DNA of 38,060 bases from Phanerodontia chrysosporium (taxonomy: Eukaryota > Basidiomycota > Agaricomycetes > Polyporales > Phanerochaetaceae). Each line of letters begins with the position of its first letter. Position 1 is the first letter of the stretch. The position numbers were made by a program, and so were the translations under genes. The DNA is taken from the NCBI GenBank assembly GCA_001910725.1, contig MJGA01000093.1:1-38060 (forward strand). The letters run 5' to 3'. The notes under the pieces are model-generated. The model was not told the origin of the DNA. It saw only the letters and a list, made by a program, of their open reading frames with translations, and made no database searches. Below, piece by piece: positions 1 to 10,679 of this stretch.

Positions 1-531
1 CGGTGTTCAGGGTCCTAGCTATCTAATACCTACTACGCTATTGGCTAGTGCCCTACAGACATTCCTACATTCTCCTACACATTCCTAAATGTTCCTACGA
101 TGTTCCAGAAATCTTCAAAACATTCCAGCACTGTTCAGACCTGTCCAGAGACCTCCAGAACTTTCTAGTTCATTCCGAAGTGTCTCAGTGCTTCCAGACC
201 CTTGTCTACTTCTAGACCTTCGACCATGTGACCCTGAAATACCGCACATGTGCACATCACGTGACCGCCATAACACGTGACCTGCCCCGAGCCTAGGACT
301 GTCACTCCAGTGCTTGTTCATGTCACAGTTCGGAGTAATCGCTTCTGTCACCTGCTGCCCCTAACCCTAAAGGTTGAGACGAAAAACTGTCACAGTTCCT
401 ATCCCAACATCAGACCCTGTTCCCATTCCTGTGGACATACCTTTAGTTCCTTTCAATGTTCAAAATGACAACACTTTTATGGAGGATCTAATACAGTTGA
501 AACCTTTAAGGAAAAGGAGCAAGCAGAACCT

Positions 532-1200
532 TTGAAGGATAGGACCAATAGCCAGACATATGAAGAAGGTCTTCACAAGCGACAACCTCAGTGTTCAGAT
601 ATTCAAGCGCATGTAGATTCCAAGAGCATGCTGGACAAGGTTCTGAACGCTGACATCCAAATTACTGTTGGAGAGCTACTTGAAGTTTCTAGGGAAATGT
701 CTCAGCAGATGCAGGAAGTTATCAAGCCAAAGAATGCTTCCAGCAGATCACAAGGAGATGTAAAGGCAGTGGTAGCCCAAACTGGTGTTTAGACAACTAC
801 ACTTCCACCTCCACCACTTAGTGCAACTGCCATGCAGTTATCTAGCAGGCAATGAGGTCAACTCATTTAGTCCAGAATTGAAATTAATGGTAGCCCCATT
901 ATGGCCATAGTGGACACTGGTTCTCAGCTGAACATCGTAAACCGGCAAGTTTGGCAGAATATAGTAGAATGCCCTATTGATGTAACCAAGCAGATTATCA
1001 TAGAAGATGCCAATGAAGGAGAAGGTCTACTGCAAGACTTTGTACTAGATGTGCCACTAGCATGTGGGTCAGTCCTGACACATGCCAGTTTGTTCATTGG
1101 TGCAAAGGCCCCATTTGACTTGCTACTAAGATGACCCTGGCAAGAAGGAAACCATGTCAGTATGGACGAGCAATGAAACGGAACATAGCTACTATTCAAA
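532..1200 (+). pseudogene. Ty3/gypsy polyprotein remnant, pre-protease and aspartic protease
   Basis: This is a broken piece of an LTR-retrotransposon polyprotein. Positions 532-789 read as a charged segment containing LDKVLNADIQITVGELLEVS, which resembles the stretch just before the protease in fungal Ty3/gypsy polyproteins. From about 865 the frame reads EINGSPIMAIVDTGSQLNIV, where DTGS is the catalytic motif of a retropepsin. It continues to a PFDLLL segment near 1125. In the same frame there are TGA stops at 1132-1134 and 1174-1176, after which PWQEGN and VSMDE are still readable, so these are nonsense mutations inside former coding sequence. No complete reverse transcriptase or RNase H is visible downstream, so the element is both mutated and internally deleted. 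The family call rests on the DTGS protease plus the integrase remnant at 1952-2430. Confidence 0.7.
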
Positions 1201-1399
1201 AATGAGTCCTTGACAGTTAGATATGAATGCTAGTCACACCAGAGTACATCGTCAATTCTACTCTGCAAGAGTATCTTGATCGCATGCACAACATGGTTAA
1301 CATAATGACAGACATCGATACTGCAGACATAGACCTTAAGCTGGAATACGCCCATTTACAAGACTCATGATGTCAACCTGGTAGAATGGCAAGTTTGTT

Positions 1400-2430
1400 G
1401 CAAATGGCATATATTCAAGATATAGATGACAGCTCATAGACAGATACTGCTTCAACCATCAGTGACTTCGAGAATCCACCTTTCAGCCCAGCAACTAGTT
1501 TTGAAAGTATTGACACAATATTCAAGACTAGTGATGAAGGCGAGGGATCATCTGAAAGTGATGTTTCAGCAGACAGTGATATTATATGGTGGCTAGACCT
1601 GTATGACAATGCTGAGTCGAAACTGCCAGAAGACGGAAGAATGGATGTGGACTCACAGTCTGATATGCAGTCCAATGACGAAGACAACAGTTGAATCAGT
1701 AAGGAGTCAGCTGGTGACATAGATCATGGCAACAAGATTGAGGAAGGACCTATCTTAATCAATGAGGATTCTTATATCCCTGAAGGAGGACCTCCTCGAC
1801 AGCCTTGACAAATCTTTGAACAAGCAGCTGAAACACCTCCAGTGTCAGAAGAAGGAAAACCACATATGCAGGAGTTACAAGCACATGCAATTACCTTGGA
1901 AAGGAAGGAAGAATCACAGACTGGCCCAAATAAGTTTCACATGCATTTTTTGCAGACAGGGTCACTGTGAGACAGCAAACAGAATACTCCCCCTACTACT
2001 TGCTACATGGAGCTCATTCAATACTTTCTTTTGACCTCACAGAAGCCACATTCATGGTTGATGGTTACAAGTAAGGCATAACATCAAGTGAACTACTAGC
2101 CTTACGTTTATGACAACTTCAAAAGTGACCAGAAGATTTGGCCAAAGCTGCAGAAGTACTTAGCAAGCACTGGTTAAAAGCAAAAGAACGATTCGAGTGC
2201 CACTACCAAACACGACTTGCTTGCAACTCATACCCACCAGATACTCTTGTTCTTATGCCAAACAAGGTGATAGAAGTTACCTTAGAGTGCAAACATAAGG
2301 ACAGATACTTAGGCCCCTACGAAGTTATACGATGTATGCAGAATGGTGCCTACATCTTGTAAGAACTTGATGGCACTGTATGAAGACAAGCAATTGCAGC
2401 ATTTAGACTGATATCCTATGTGTCAAGATC
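1400..2430 (+). pseudogene. Ty3/gypsy integrase C-terminal remnant with acidic upstream segment
   Basis: Positions 1400-1700 read, on the plus strand, as an acidic Ser/Asp/Glu-rich segment. From 1952 the frame reads as the C-terminal part of a Ty3/gypsy integrase: a YSPYYLLHGAHSILSFDL block, then LAKAAEVLSKHWLKAKERF, then RYLGPYEVIRCMQNGAYIL, the SH3-like C-terminal domain. Stops interrupt this one frame at 2072-2074 (TAA), 2111-2113 (TGA), 2126-2128 (TGA) and just after GAYIL. The order protease then integrase with no recognisable RT between them indicates a large internal deletion. It belongs with the protease remnant at 532-1200 and probably with the LTR-like unit that follows. Confidence 0.7.
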
Positions 2431-2759
2431 AAGCAAATATCTTGATGTCATCATGTGCAGATTACAGAATAGCTCAGCAAACGAGGACTCAGACATAGAC
2501 CTATGGTACTCTGATAGTGAAGGAGAACATGAAGCTCAAGTGCAGTCAGATAAATTGTTGCCTTCAGGTGAGGATTCTTCCATTTATGACAGTGACACAA
2601 GTTCATATTCACTCTCATCTTAGGAAATAAGCCAACTGGGAACAGTTGAAGTTCAAGCGACCCTCGGATATCATGCATCAAAAGTGTTTGACACAAGATA
2701 GGGATAAAATAAGCTTGAGTTCCTGCCATATCAGTAAGTGAGGGAAGACATGCCTGAAT

Positions 2760-3960
2760 CTGGAGATTTCAGAATGTGTGGGAATGCACATCCATATTGG
2801 GAAACAGGAGGAAAGGAGAGAGAAAGGGTCATGCTTAGGGTTGGAAGATCTAGGAAGAGGTAAGAAGCAGCTGGAATATCATGGAAAAGCAAAGAATAGT
2901 GTGGAATCTGCTGGAATATTCTGGCAGAAGGGCCAAGACTTGAACTCAGGACTCAAGATTCAGGAACTTTGGAGAGAGAACATTGCAGAAGGACATGGAA
3001 CTTTATAGAATACTCTAGAATACTCCTGATTTAAGAGGTATATAAACCCCACCCCTTGAATTCCTACTCAGAGGAGCCTCTTGACACTGGACTCCTATTT
3101 AGTTCGTTTTTCCCTCTATGTCTTTTGCTCTTTGCTGTGTATTGTAGCGTGGCTGTTGTAGTGCCATTGGTGTTCTACGTTCATGTCATTGCTGAGACCA
3201 CTCTAGTCCAGCCCGTGCCCGGTGTTGAGTGCTCTTTGTTGTCGATTGTTGTACTCTAGTCTGGCTTGTGCCCAGTGTCGAGAACCTTGTTGTACGTCAT
3301 ACATTGGGTAAGAACATTCTAGTCTGGCTCTGCCACCAGTGTCGAGTGTTTGTCCTTCGTCTTTTCTCTTACGCTCTAGTCTGATCTTTACTCAGTGTCG
3401 AATGTTCCGCATTGTTTGTGTTCACACCTTATGTTGTTGTTGTTTGTATATACCTTACTAAGCTCTTGCTGACGCAGAGTGTTCCCTTTTACCTTCATTG
3501 CCTGTACGTGCTTCAGTCTGGCTTGTGCCCAGTGTTGAGTATGCCTTTGTATTTGACATTTACTACCTTTGACGGACTCTTTTGTGTTTACAGTTATACG
3601 TTCTTTTGGTGTTACTGGTTGTTTGGTTGTTTGTTGCACATTGGACTCTTTTGTATTGTTTCTCAGTGGATTGTAGCATTTGAACTACCTCTCATTGTCT
3701 TTTGCATCTATTTACAGAACAGCCTGTGAATTGATCAAATCCTACCCCCTTTTTGTAGACGAACCCATCTCTTTTATACCTTCAACCTCTACCTTTTCAA
3801 TACATACCTTTACAGTCTACCCCTGTCTCCAACAAATGCTCAAGGCAGAAGTCGACCTAGGACTAGTCCACCTAACTTGGTTCCTTAATTTGACTCACTC
3901 CCTTCAAGAAGGAGTTGAAAGCGAGATCAACCATGATACCGGGCCAGCACCAGGAGCCGA
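2760..3960 (+). repeat. LTR-like unit 1 (probably the 3' LTR region of the gypsy remnant)
   Basis: The first 270 bases are rich in GGAA-type purine motifs. They are followed by a TATA box (TATATAAA, about 3039-3046) and then by T-rich transcribed-type sequence without a gene. The unit contains the five-copy repeat at 3201-3539. It ends near GTCCACCTAACTTGGTT (3866-3882), which recurs almost identically at 7123-7139 in the second LTR-like unit. This arrangement (purine-rich U3, TATA, transcribed R/U5) is that of an LTR. Exact ends were not found because no matching 5' copy lies in the window. Confidence 0.5.
3201..3539 (+). repeat. Five-copy degenerate ~29-bp repeat
   Basis: Five related copies of a motif near CTCTAGTCTGGCTTGTGCCC followed by AGTGTCGAG start at 3201, 3254, 3317, 3374 and 3511. 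The first four are 53-63 bp apart and the last is 137 bp away. They lie just downstream of the TATA box of LTR-like unit 1, in what would be its transcribed leader. Confidence 0.7.
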
Positions 3961-4668
3961 GCCACCTGACTGTTAAATATGAATTGCACCATGATTAGGA
4001 CTTGCACTTAAAGGCATTCAGATTGATGCAGACATTATTGACCAGGACTACATAGATATTGTCAAAATACTACTCATTAACACAAGTGACAGTAATTTTA
4101 TGATTACGACTAGAGATAGAAAAGCTCAATTGATCCTGGAGAAAATTGCCGATGCAGACATGGAAAGTGTTGAAACACTATAGTCTACTAATCATGGTTG
4201 AGGCAGGTTTAAAGCCACTGGAAAATAAAAAGTCTTCTCTTAGGAGTTCAAATTTAAAGAGGAAGTACTGTCAGTTTTCTAATTCCCTACAGTTTTATCC
4301 TCATAAGCACCCTATAGGTGCTAGAGGTTAGGGTTATGGACTAGATTTAGGACAGGCACATGTCAGAACATGGTCACGTATTGGTCACATATTGGAAATG
4401 GACTCAGAGTTATGTAAGGATCTTACCATTATCAAATCTATAATGTAGACACTTCGGTATAAGAGTATAATAGATAGCTGGACCCAGGGTCTGGGTAGTG
4501 TATTCTAGAATAGCGTAAAAGGTTCTGGACACATCTGGTACTCAGTTCTGGACTTCACGAAGTCTGAAGTGTCTTGGCAAGTATTGCACCATTATCATGC
4601 CATTGCACATGTAATGAGCAATATCAAGGGTCTTAGATAGTATCAGGGGCTCCCCCCTCCATGTATAT
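3961..4668. other. Intergenic AT-rich transposon debris, no gene seen
   Basis: No open frame longer than about 60 codons looks like protein. A short stretch near 4012-4035 (AAAGGCATTCAGATTGATGC) resembles sequence after the second LTR-like unit near 7200, so this may be decayed leader or gag sequence of a related element. Nothing else can be supported. Confidence 0.4.
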
Positions 4669-5787
4669 CTTGAAGTATCAAGTGGGGGTAAGATGTGATA
4701 GACAAATGATAGTATTCAGCGAGAATTAATTATGATCTTATACATATATTGGTAACTACGAGAGAGGAAATAAAATGTGGATTTTGTGAATTATAAAGGC
4801 AGAATACTTAGATAAAATAACATGGATAGAAATAAAGATAAGAGAATGGAGATTACTACAGTCGTGGACAAGCAAACACGGTAAATTGGGTAGCGCCCGA
4901 ACCCGAATTTTTCTGCCCAAACCGAGTGCGGGAACAGACTCAGGGAGGCGAAAGGAGCTCAAAAATGCACCTCCGAAGTTTTTCCAACGAGGATTTAGCG
5001 CCGGCCAAACTTTTGGGCCCTTTTCCCGCCACTTGAGGGATATCAATGTCTATGATGGGAAGTTTCTAAGGTCAAAAGTGGGGTGTGACGATGATGTCCC
5101 ATGTAAATACTTTGACTCGGCGAGCTCTGCTAGTGTGTCGTGCACAGCAGGCCAAGGTCACATGCAAAATTACCATTTCTGGACATGTTGTGGCCGCCTT
5201 GGATTTTCCAAGTCTCAACGGTATCAGACTCTGATTGAGGAGTAGATTATTTTGCGCATTTTCCCGAGAATTTGTCGTCAAAATTAGGCTACCGGCCAAT
5301 TTTTTGGCCATTTTCTCGAAAATGGAAGGTTGAGATAATTCTGTTCGTACCATTCTGTTTGTATAGCCCTGAATAGTGCATTTTCGCAGTTAAAGAGACT
5401 TCCTGGGAAATTTGGACGGCTGGAAAAATCAACCTTTACCTAGCGCTAAATTAGTCGAGTTTGCTTGTCCGCGACTGTACTGACACATATTTTTTATGGC
5501 ATGCCACTCTGCATTGAAGGTGGGTCACCTCGGCAGCATCTCGGGATAACAACAGTATATATAACAGGCTCTGCTGGACTTAAGTCCCCAACATCATTTA
5601 TTTCGTCTACCACATACTTCACTCTTCGCAGTCAAGTCTTACTCCACCAAAGCTACTAAAGTAAGTAGCAGGATTTACTCTAATATTCCCCTTTTTGTAG
5701 TTAGCTATATAGATATAAAATTTTAGTTATTTCTCGCTGAATATCATTGTTCATTTACTATCTCTCACAACCGCTTGATATTTCAAG
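4669..5787. mobile_element. Older inverted-repeat element (MITE, or LTR with inverted ends) split by a nested MITE
   Basis: Positions 4669-4728 and the reverse complement of 5731-5787 are similar over about 60 bp with a few gaps. Both start CTTGAARTATCAAG and share TGTGAKAGA and a perfect ATTCAGCGAGAA block. After removing the nested element at 4859-5477, the outer element is about 500 bp. The TGTGA...TCACA ends, a G-rich tract just outside the left end (4683-4687) and a TATATATAA box near 5561 would also fit a solo Ty1/copia LTR, but inverted similarity reaching about 40 bp inward is longer than LTR ends usually show. No coding sequence and no clear target duplication were found. Confidence 0.5.
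4859..5477. mobile_element. Tc1/mariner-type MITE, 619 bp, TA target duplication
   Basis: The element begins CAGTCGTGGACAAGCAAACA and its other end, reverse complemented, reads CAGTCGCGGACAAGCAAACT. This is a terminal inverted repeat of about 22 bp with two mismatches in the first 20 bases. It is flanked by TA on both sides (4857-4858 and 5478-5479). The TA target and CAGT-type ends fit the Tc1/mariner (pogo-like) superfamily. The interior has no transposase frame, so it is non-autonomous and would depend on a related element elsewhere in the genome. Confidence 0.85.
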
Positions 5788-6029
5788 ACTGAGCCAAGCC
5801 AGGCTAATCAAAATCACTATATGTAGTCCAGTCTCCAGGCGAATTTGTGAAATTTCTCAGACAGTTGTGTGATATTTGAGGGTTCTAAACGGATCAGTGC
5901 TTATTCCCCCAGTTACAATTCCATTGAGCAAGCCTTCCATAGTATCAAAGTGTGGTATCATGCGCCAAACCTGTTTGCCACAAGATATGAATGAAATGAG
6001 GATCATTCAGGCATAGTAGAATAAGCATA

Positions 6030-7140
6030 ATAAAGCAAAGCTTAGTATGGAAGAAAGTATCAAGGCGTGGGAATGTACAGTAAAGCATGGGAGTTTAGAG
6101 CAAGGGCGTGAGAAGACAGGAACCCAAAAGGTGAAGCATGAGAAGATGTAGCCATGTTGGGAACACTGTGGGAAAGGCAGGCTATATTTGGGCGGTGTGG
6201 GAAAGTAACTACCCAATTAGACCTGGGAATGCGCCAAGCATCTCTGGAATAAGGGGAGAGACATGTGGAAAGTCAGAGGAAAGTATGGAAAGGAATGGAA
6301 TCCACTGGAAAGGTACAGAAAGAAGGTGCCAAGCAGAAAAGAAAGTGGAAAGGAGTTGCAAGAAGGAAGTAGAATAGTGTAGCACCTTGTAGAACATTCT
6401 AGCATTGTACAAATTGACCAAATACAGTCAAATAAGGCCATACTCTGTAGGAGTATAAAAGGCCTCTCTCTTCTTCTCTCTCAATAGATCACTAGTTGAA
6501 AGCAGCCAGTTAATTTCTCACCTCAACCACCACCATCTCTTGATGTGGGCTGTGTGTTATCGGTAGAAGTGTGATCCAGTTCTAGTAAGGGTAGGTAGCC
6601 CACCAGTGCAACCAGGCATTGTAGTGGTAGTCTATTCCTTACTCAGTCTTTAGTCTACGATTTTCTGTCTACAGTAAAAATAGTTAATCCACCAGTGCAC
6701 TCAGATATAGTGATGGCAGTCTGTTGCTTACTCTAGTTATGTTTATGATATTACAGTCTATGTTAGCTCTTTAGTCTAGCAAAGCGCCTGGTAGTGAGCT
6801 ATTTGCTTTTGAAGGTTTAGTTATTTGTCCATGGTCTACAGTTTATGTGTAAGTTATAGCAAGCAGGCTATACTTACTTGGTTGTTACTTGGTTTACAGT
6901 CATAATTAAAGATAAGCAAGCAAGGCTTACTTTACTTACTCTTTGGTTACTAAGGTCTTACTTACAAGCGTTATTGGTACTTAAGTCTTATTACCTTATC
7001 CCCATTCAGGAGACTACCTCTCCTACCTCTACACACTATCCTACCCTCTGTATACCTACTATCCCCAGCAATACCTTTCCCCTCCACACGAACGCCTGAG
7101 GCAGTAGTCGACCAACAGTCTGGTCCACCTAACTCGGTTA
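6030..7140 (+). repeat. LTR-like unit 2
   Basis: Same architecture as unit 1 but a different sequence: a GGAA-rich stretch (6040-6370), a TATA box (TATAAAA, 6454-6460), a pyrimidine-rich start region (TCTCTCTTCTTCTCTC), then a T-rich leader. Two copies of a roughly 50-bp motif starting CCACCAGTGCA lie at about 6600 and 6692. The right end shares GGCAGTAGTCGACC and GTCCACCTAACTCGGTT with unit 1. It is probably a solo or truncated LTR of a related Ty3/gypsy family. No coding remnant follows it. Confidence 0.45.
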
Positions 7141-7634
7141 CCTTTGGTAATATTTTTGCTAGGGTTTAAAGCACGATAGTGGCTCCATTGTCATGGCCCA
7201 TAAGGCCATCAATGCAGATATTTAATCATGGGTTATGCATCAGGCAGCAAATATCATAACTCCTCAGCCAGCACATTCGTACATTAGTCACTGTGGGTAT
7301 TGATAGCTACATAGTCAAGCACTCTCTCCTGTTCACTTCATTGTCTACATCATGGTGTGGCCGCCTACACCTGCATACCAAGCACTGTGACTCTTGTTAT
7401 TAGCGGGCAATATTTGTGCAGAACAAATAGTGCAAAAATACGGCACATTTGCAGTTTCATATGCAAGGCACTGTAGCTGTAATAATGCTCAAATAGGCGG
7501 CCTGGCACACACGTCTGGCTTCTAAGCCAAGCCGGGCCAGTCTGAATCACCGAACATCACTCGTAATACATAACAGTCAACTACCATGCAGTATTAGGTA
7601 CCCGACTACTCATGTGTCAAGCAGTGGGTAAAGA
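7141..7634. other. Intergenic sequence left of the KDZ insertion, nothing recognised
   Basis: About 490 bases between LTR-like unit 2 and the KDZ target duplication. I see no gene, RNA or strong repeat. A short decayed frame near 7193 reads AHKAINADI before a stop and may be retroelement leader. Confidence 0.4.
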
Positions 7635-7642
7635 GAGATGAT
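7635..7642. repeat. Left 8-bp target-site duplication GAGATGAT
   Basis: The eight bases immediately outside the left inverted repeat are identical to, and in the same orientation as, the eight bases immediately outside the right one (16645-16652). This marks the insertion event of the KDZ transposon. Confidence 0.9.
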
Positions 7643-8245
7643 CACCTGGGTCTCATCAGTCTGATTGCAAGTAAGCGTGACGTTACCCCCCCCCCCCTTG
7701 GTCACGCTAACTAGCGCAAATTGCTCAAATCACTCAAGCACGGTGATAGCTTTCACAAGTATGCTAAGTTTACATTTGGAACATGCAAAACAACTGGTCG
7801 CCTAAGGCCCCCAGCTGTGTTCCCCGAGCGCTATCGCAGTCGCGAGCGTGTCCCGCCCATCAACCCGCTGGTGACGTGTGACCGCCACTGATCCCTTACC
7901 GGCGCTGCCGTCTCCGCCCCTCTGGTCGCTGTTCTCGATGACGACGACGACTCCCTTCTTGCATTTGACTCATTTCTGGCCCGTTTTTCTCGGTTTTTTC
8001 AGTAAATGAAACGCGCTATCGTATAGAATCACTACGCTAAGTACACAGCATCAGAAACCCCGAGTGTTATGCTACCATGGACCACAGGAGTCGGGAGGGC
8101 GCTTGTAAGTTGGGGGCTTGGGGCGGAGGACGCACGGCGGGGTGCCCGGCGCTACGTCCGTATCGGAAAGACTCGGGGGAAGGCTCGAGAGTGACATCAC
8201 CGTTCCGCGCCCATCTCCCGGGGCTCGAATGCGATCATTTGCCGA
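7643..8245 (+). repeat. Left terminal inverted repeat of the KDZ element (603 bp)
   Basis: Pairs with 16041-16644 in reverse complement and diverges abruptly after TTTGCCGA. The differences seen are single transitions plus one base in a C-run (12 C here from 7686, 13 in the partner). Apparent open frames inside the repeat are present in both copies and look non-coding. Confidence 0.9.
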
Positions 8246-8561
8246 CGCTTAGACTTTGCTGTTCGTCGGCGCACCGCCGCCGTCGCCACTGCGGCCGCCA
8301 GGCAGTAGCTGGACTGACACATAGTCCAGCAGATGCTGGGGAGACAAGGTAAGTAGTAGGCGCACTTGCGCAGCACTTTGAGACATCATGCGGGCACTGT
8401 CGGAACCCTCGCAGACCACCACAAACAGTAACCATATGCATTGCTGCACCAAAGACAACGCCACCACAGGGCGGCACACACCAACAGTCTGAACAGAGAT
8501 TATATTCGCGAGTGCAGTAGTGTATTAAGATCAGAAACAGGGGGCTATGGGTAGGCTATAT

Positions 8562-10510
8562 CTAGGGGGCTGCGGCGGGGGGTGTAGTTTGCTGCTGTTG
8601 CTGTTGCTGCTTTCGCTTCGTCCATATGTTGGGTCCACGTTTCACACCGTAGTCAGCATGACGCCTTTTAGGAGCTGGCGCAACCGCGGTGTGCTCACCA
8701 CTAAAGGTCGCCATGTGTGAGCGTGACAATTGTGACGATCCTGCACCTGCAGAAGATGCATTGACGTCATCAAAGGCTGCGGAGAAGGTTATGGTTGTAA
8801 AAGCTAGTGGCATGGGGAGACCACTGGTTGCTTGCAGGATTAGATTGTCCAGAAGGGAGGGCGACAACCCTGCCTGCATGACCGAAGCCTTGGGTTGAGT
8901 AGCGGCTTGCAGTTCCAAAGCTAGGGGACAGGGCAGCGACTGAGAGAGTGACGTCTGGGTCAGCGGCGGGGTCAACAGCTGCGGAGTTGCCATGATAGCG
9001 GGCCCGTCGGATGTCCTCGGGGATGACAGCGGTACACCCTGAGGCGCTGAAACAGCGACCTGTGTCAGCGCTGTGAGAGCCTGCAGGGTGAAGACACCGT
9101 GAGAGACCCCGAACGGGAGTGATGGACCACGGGTGCTGCTGGTGGTTGACAACGACACAGATGCTGGAGCAGCCGGCAGAAGTCCGGCCTCCCTCCGAGC
9201 ATTGTACGCTTTTACCCAGGCATCGAATTCAGGTTGCTGGAGCTGGCGAAACGTTGTCGTCCGATTCTCCAAACTAGTGCAGAGGAGGCAGAGGGACACG
9301 ATGTCGGGGATATGGCGAGGGGCGCAGAAGTACGGCAGTGGCCAATGCTCGCAGACAACGTGGTAGCGAATGGTTATCGCCTTGTCGAAACTGATGTAGT
9401 TCATCTTCTCGATGCTATACGGCCGCCCAGCGTCTTCTACGTGGACACTCGTCAGAGGCTGGCAGATCATGGGTGAGTCAAGGGTGTACTCACGAAGGGC
9501 GCTCATGACGAACGCAGAAACACGTTTTCTGAGCTCGCTTCGATCAGCTTCAGTCTTCTCCTTCGCACCTACAGCTCAATGTAAGAAGACCATGTCGATG
9601 CGGATCGTTAATGACGTACCTGGGACTTTCGCAAGCTTATACGCCTCTAGCTGCTGAATCCAGTCTCCGAGCTCCCTGCCGAAGGTCATAGCGAAGTAGA
9701 CTTCGAAAACGTCGGACGTCGTGAACAGGTGTGGCCGAGACCATTGAAGAGTCGAACCACGGAGGAGGAGGAGAGCGATTTCAACTCCGGTGCAGTGGGC
9801 AAGGGCGATAAGCTAGTGACATCTGAATCAGCGTTGATGGTTGCGAAGTCACGCATATCACGCACCTCACGTTGAACCATCGAGATTGTACCGCGCACGT
9901 CGTGAAACACGGTAAGCGGAACATTGTGTGCAGAGATCGACTTGTTCGCGCGCTGCTCCTTGAGCTCTTCGACGGCTTCCCGTGTGCATTCAATTTTCTC
10001 TTCCTGTGTCTTCGCATCCCACTCGGCCTTCAGGGTGGCAGACATCTCTGTGGCTTTGCGTCGTGGTTGGCCGACGGGAATATCTGTTTATCTGGTAATT
10101 AATTGAATAGTAGGCTATACGCCCAAGGACTCACCAGCGTTGATTCGCTGCATCCACATATGCAGATATGCATTCCACAGGCTTACTCCGCGAGTGTTCT
10201 TCGTCTTTCTTGACTGTTGCATGAGAAGTTAATAGTAATAGAGTGCCGAATGTTCACCGGTTTGCTTATAGAGATCTTCGGCGATTGCCCAAACCTTTGC
10301 AATAGCGTCACTGATAAGACCGTCGAGGGAGTCACGAGCGTCCTTGCGACGAGCGGCATTAGCAGCCTTCTCTGCCTGGGTCTGCTGTTGCCGTTTGCGT
10401 CGTTGGTGATGCCAGGGAACCCGGTTCTTGACACCTTCTCTGATGAACCGAGCCTGCCTTGTGTACCATTGGACGAGCCTTGATTCAGGGAGACCGCCTT
10501 CCGACGCCAT
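8562..10510 (-). pseudogene. KDZ passenger gene 1: HMG-box-like DNA-binding protein with one nonsense codon
   Basis: Four exons (10135-10510, 9866-10083, 9620-9812, 8562-9568) join in frame into 597 codons starting at ATG 10510. Exons 1-2 give SLWNAYLHMWMQRINADI followed by an RRKATEMSATLKAEWDAKTQ segment. The spacing of W, N, R/K and EW..KT.EEK resembles an HMG box. Then follow HNVPLTVFHDVRGTISMVQ and a TGVEIALLLLRG / RPHLFTTSDVFEVYF domain that I associate with a fungal family of unknown function often near KDZ genes. The last exon has a Ser/Pro-rich region, basic KRR and KR clusters and a Gln run (QQQQQQQ), which suggests nuclear location. A TAA at 10229-10231 interrupts exon 1 between HSALYYY and LLMQQ. 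Reading through it keeps the frame. Treating it as part of a 44-bp intron (10214-10257) would break the frame, so I call it a nonsense mutation. HMG assignment is tentative. Confidence 0.65.
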
Positions 10511-10679
10511 GAGACCGTCAGCTGACAGGACCGACTGCGAGAATGAGGGAATTTCCGATGAACAGGTGGGAGAAACAGGGTAAATAAACGCTGGTCCTGC
10601 GGAATATATTCAATGGAGTCACGTGGACAGTTTAGATAACAAGAGCATGGACACGAAGCCTGAGGTGAGAGGTTACAGG

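Noticed and set aside
358..372. CCCCTAACCCTAA, telomere-like repeat
   Set aside because: Only two units, embedded in transposon debris. No array, so not telomeric.
7686..7697. Run of 12 C
   Set aside because: A simple homopolymer in the inverted repeat, present as 13 G at the other end. Not treated as a functional signal beyond possible sequencing-length error.
8077..8352. Open frame spanning the inner end of the left inverted repeat
   Set aside because: Most of it lies in the repeat and is mirrored at 15979-16209. The composition is not protein-like and no family signal is seen.
8589..8612. CTG-type trinucleotide run
   Set aside because: Encodes the Gln run of the HMG-like passenger gene on the minus strand. 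Ordinary low-complexity coding sequence.
10214..10257. Intron-like GTGAAC...CAACAG in the HMG-like gene
   Set aside because: Splicing it destroys the frame into the conserved downstream segment, so the TAA inside is treated as nonsense.
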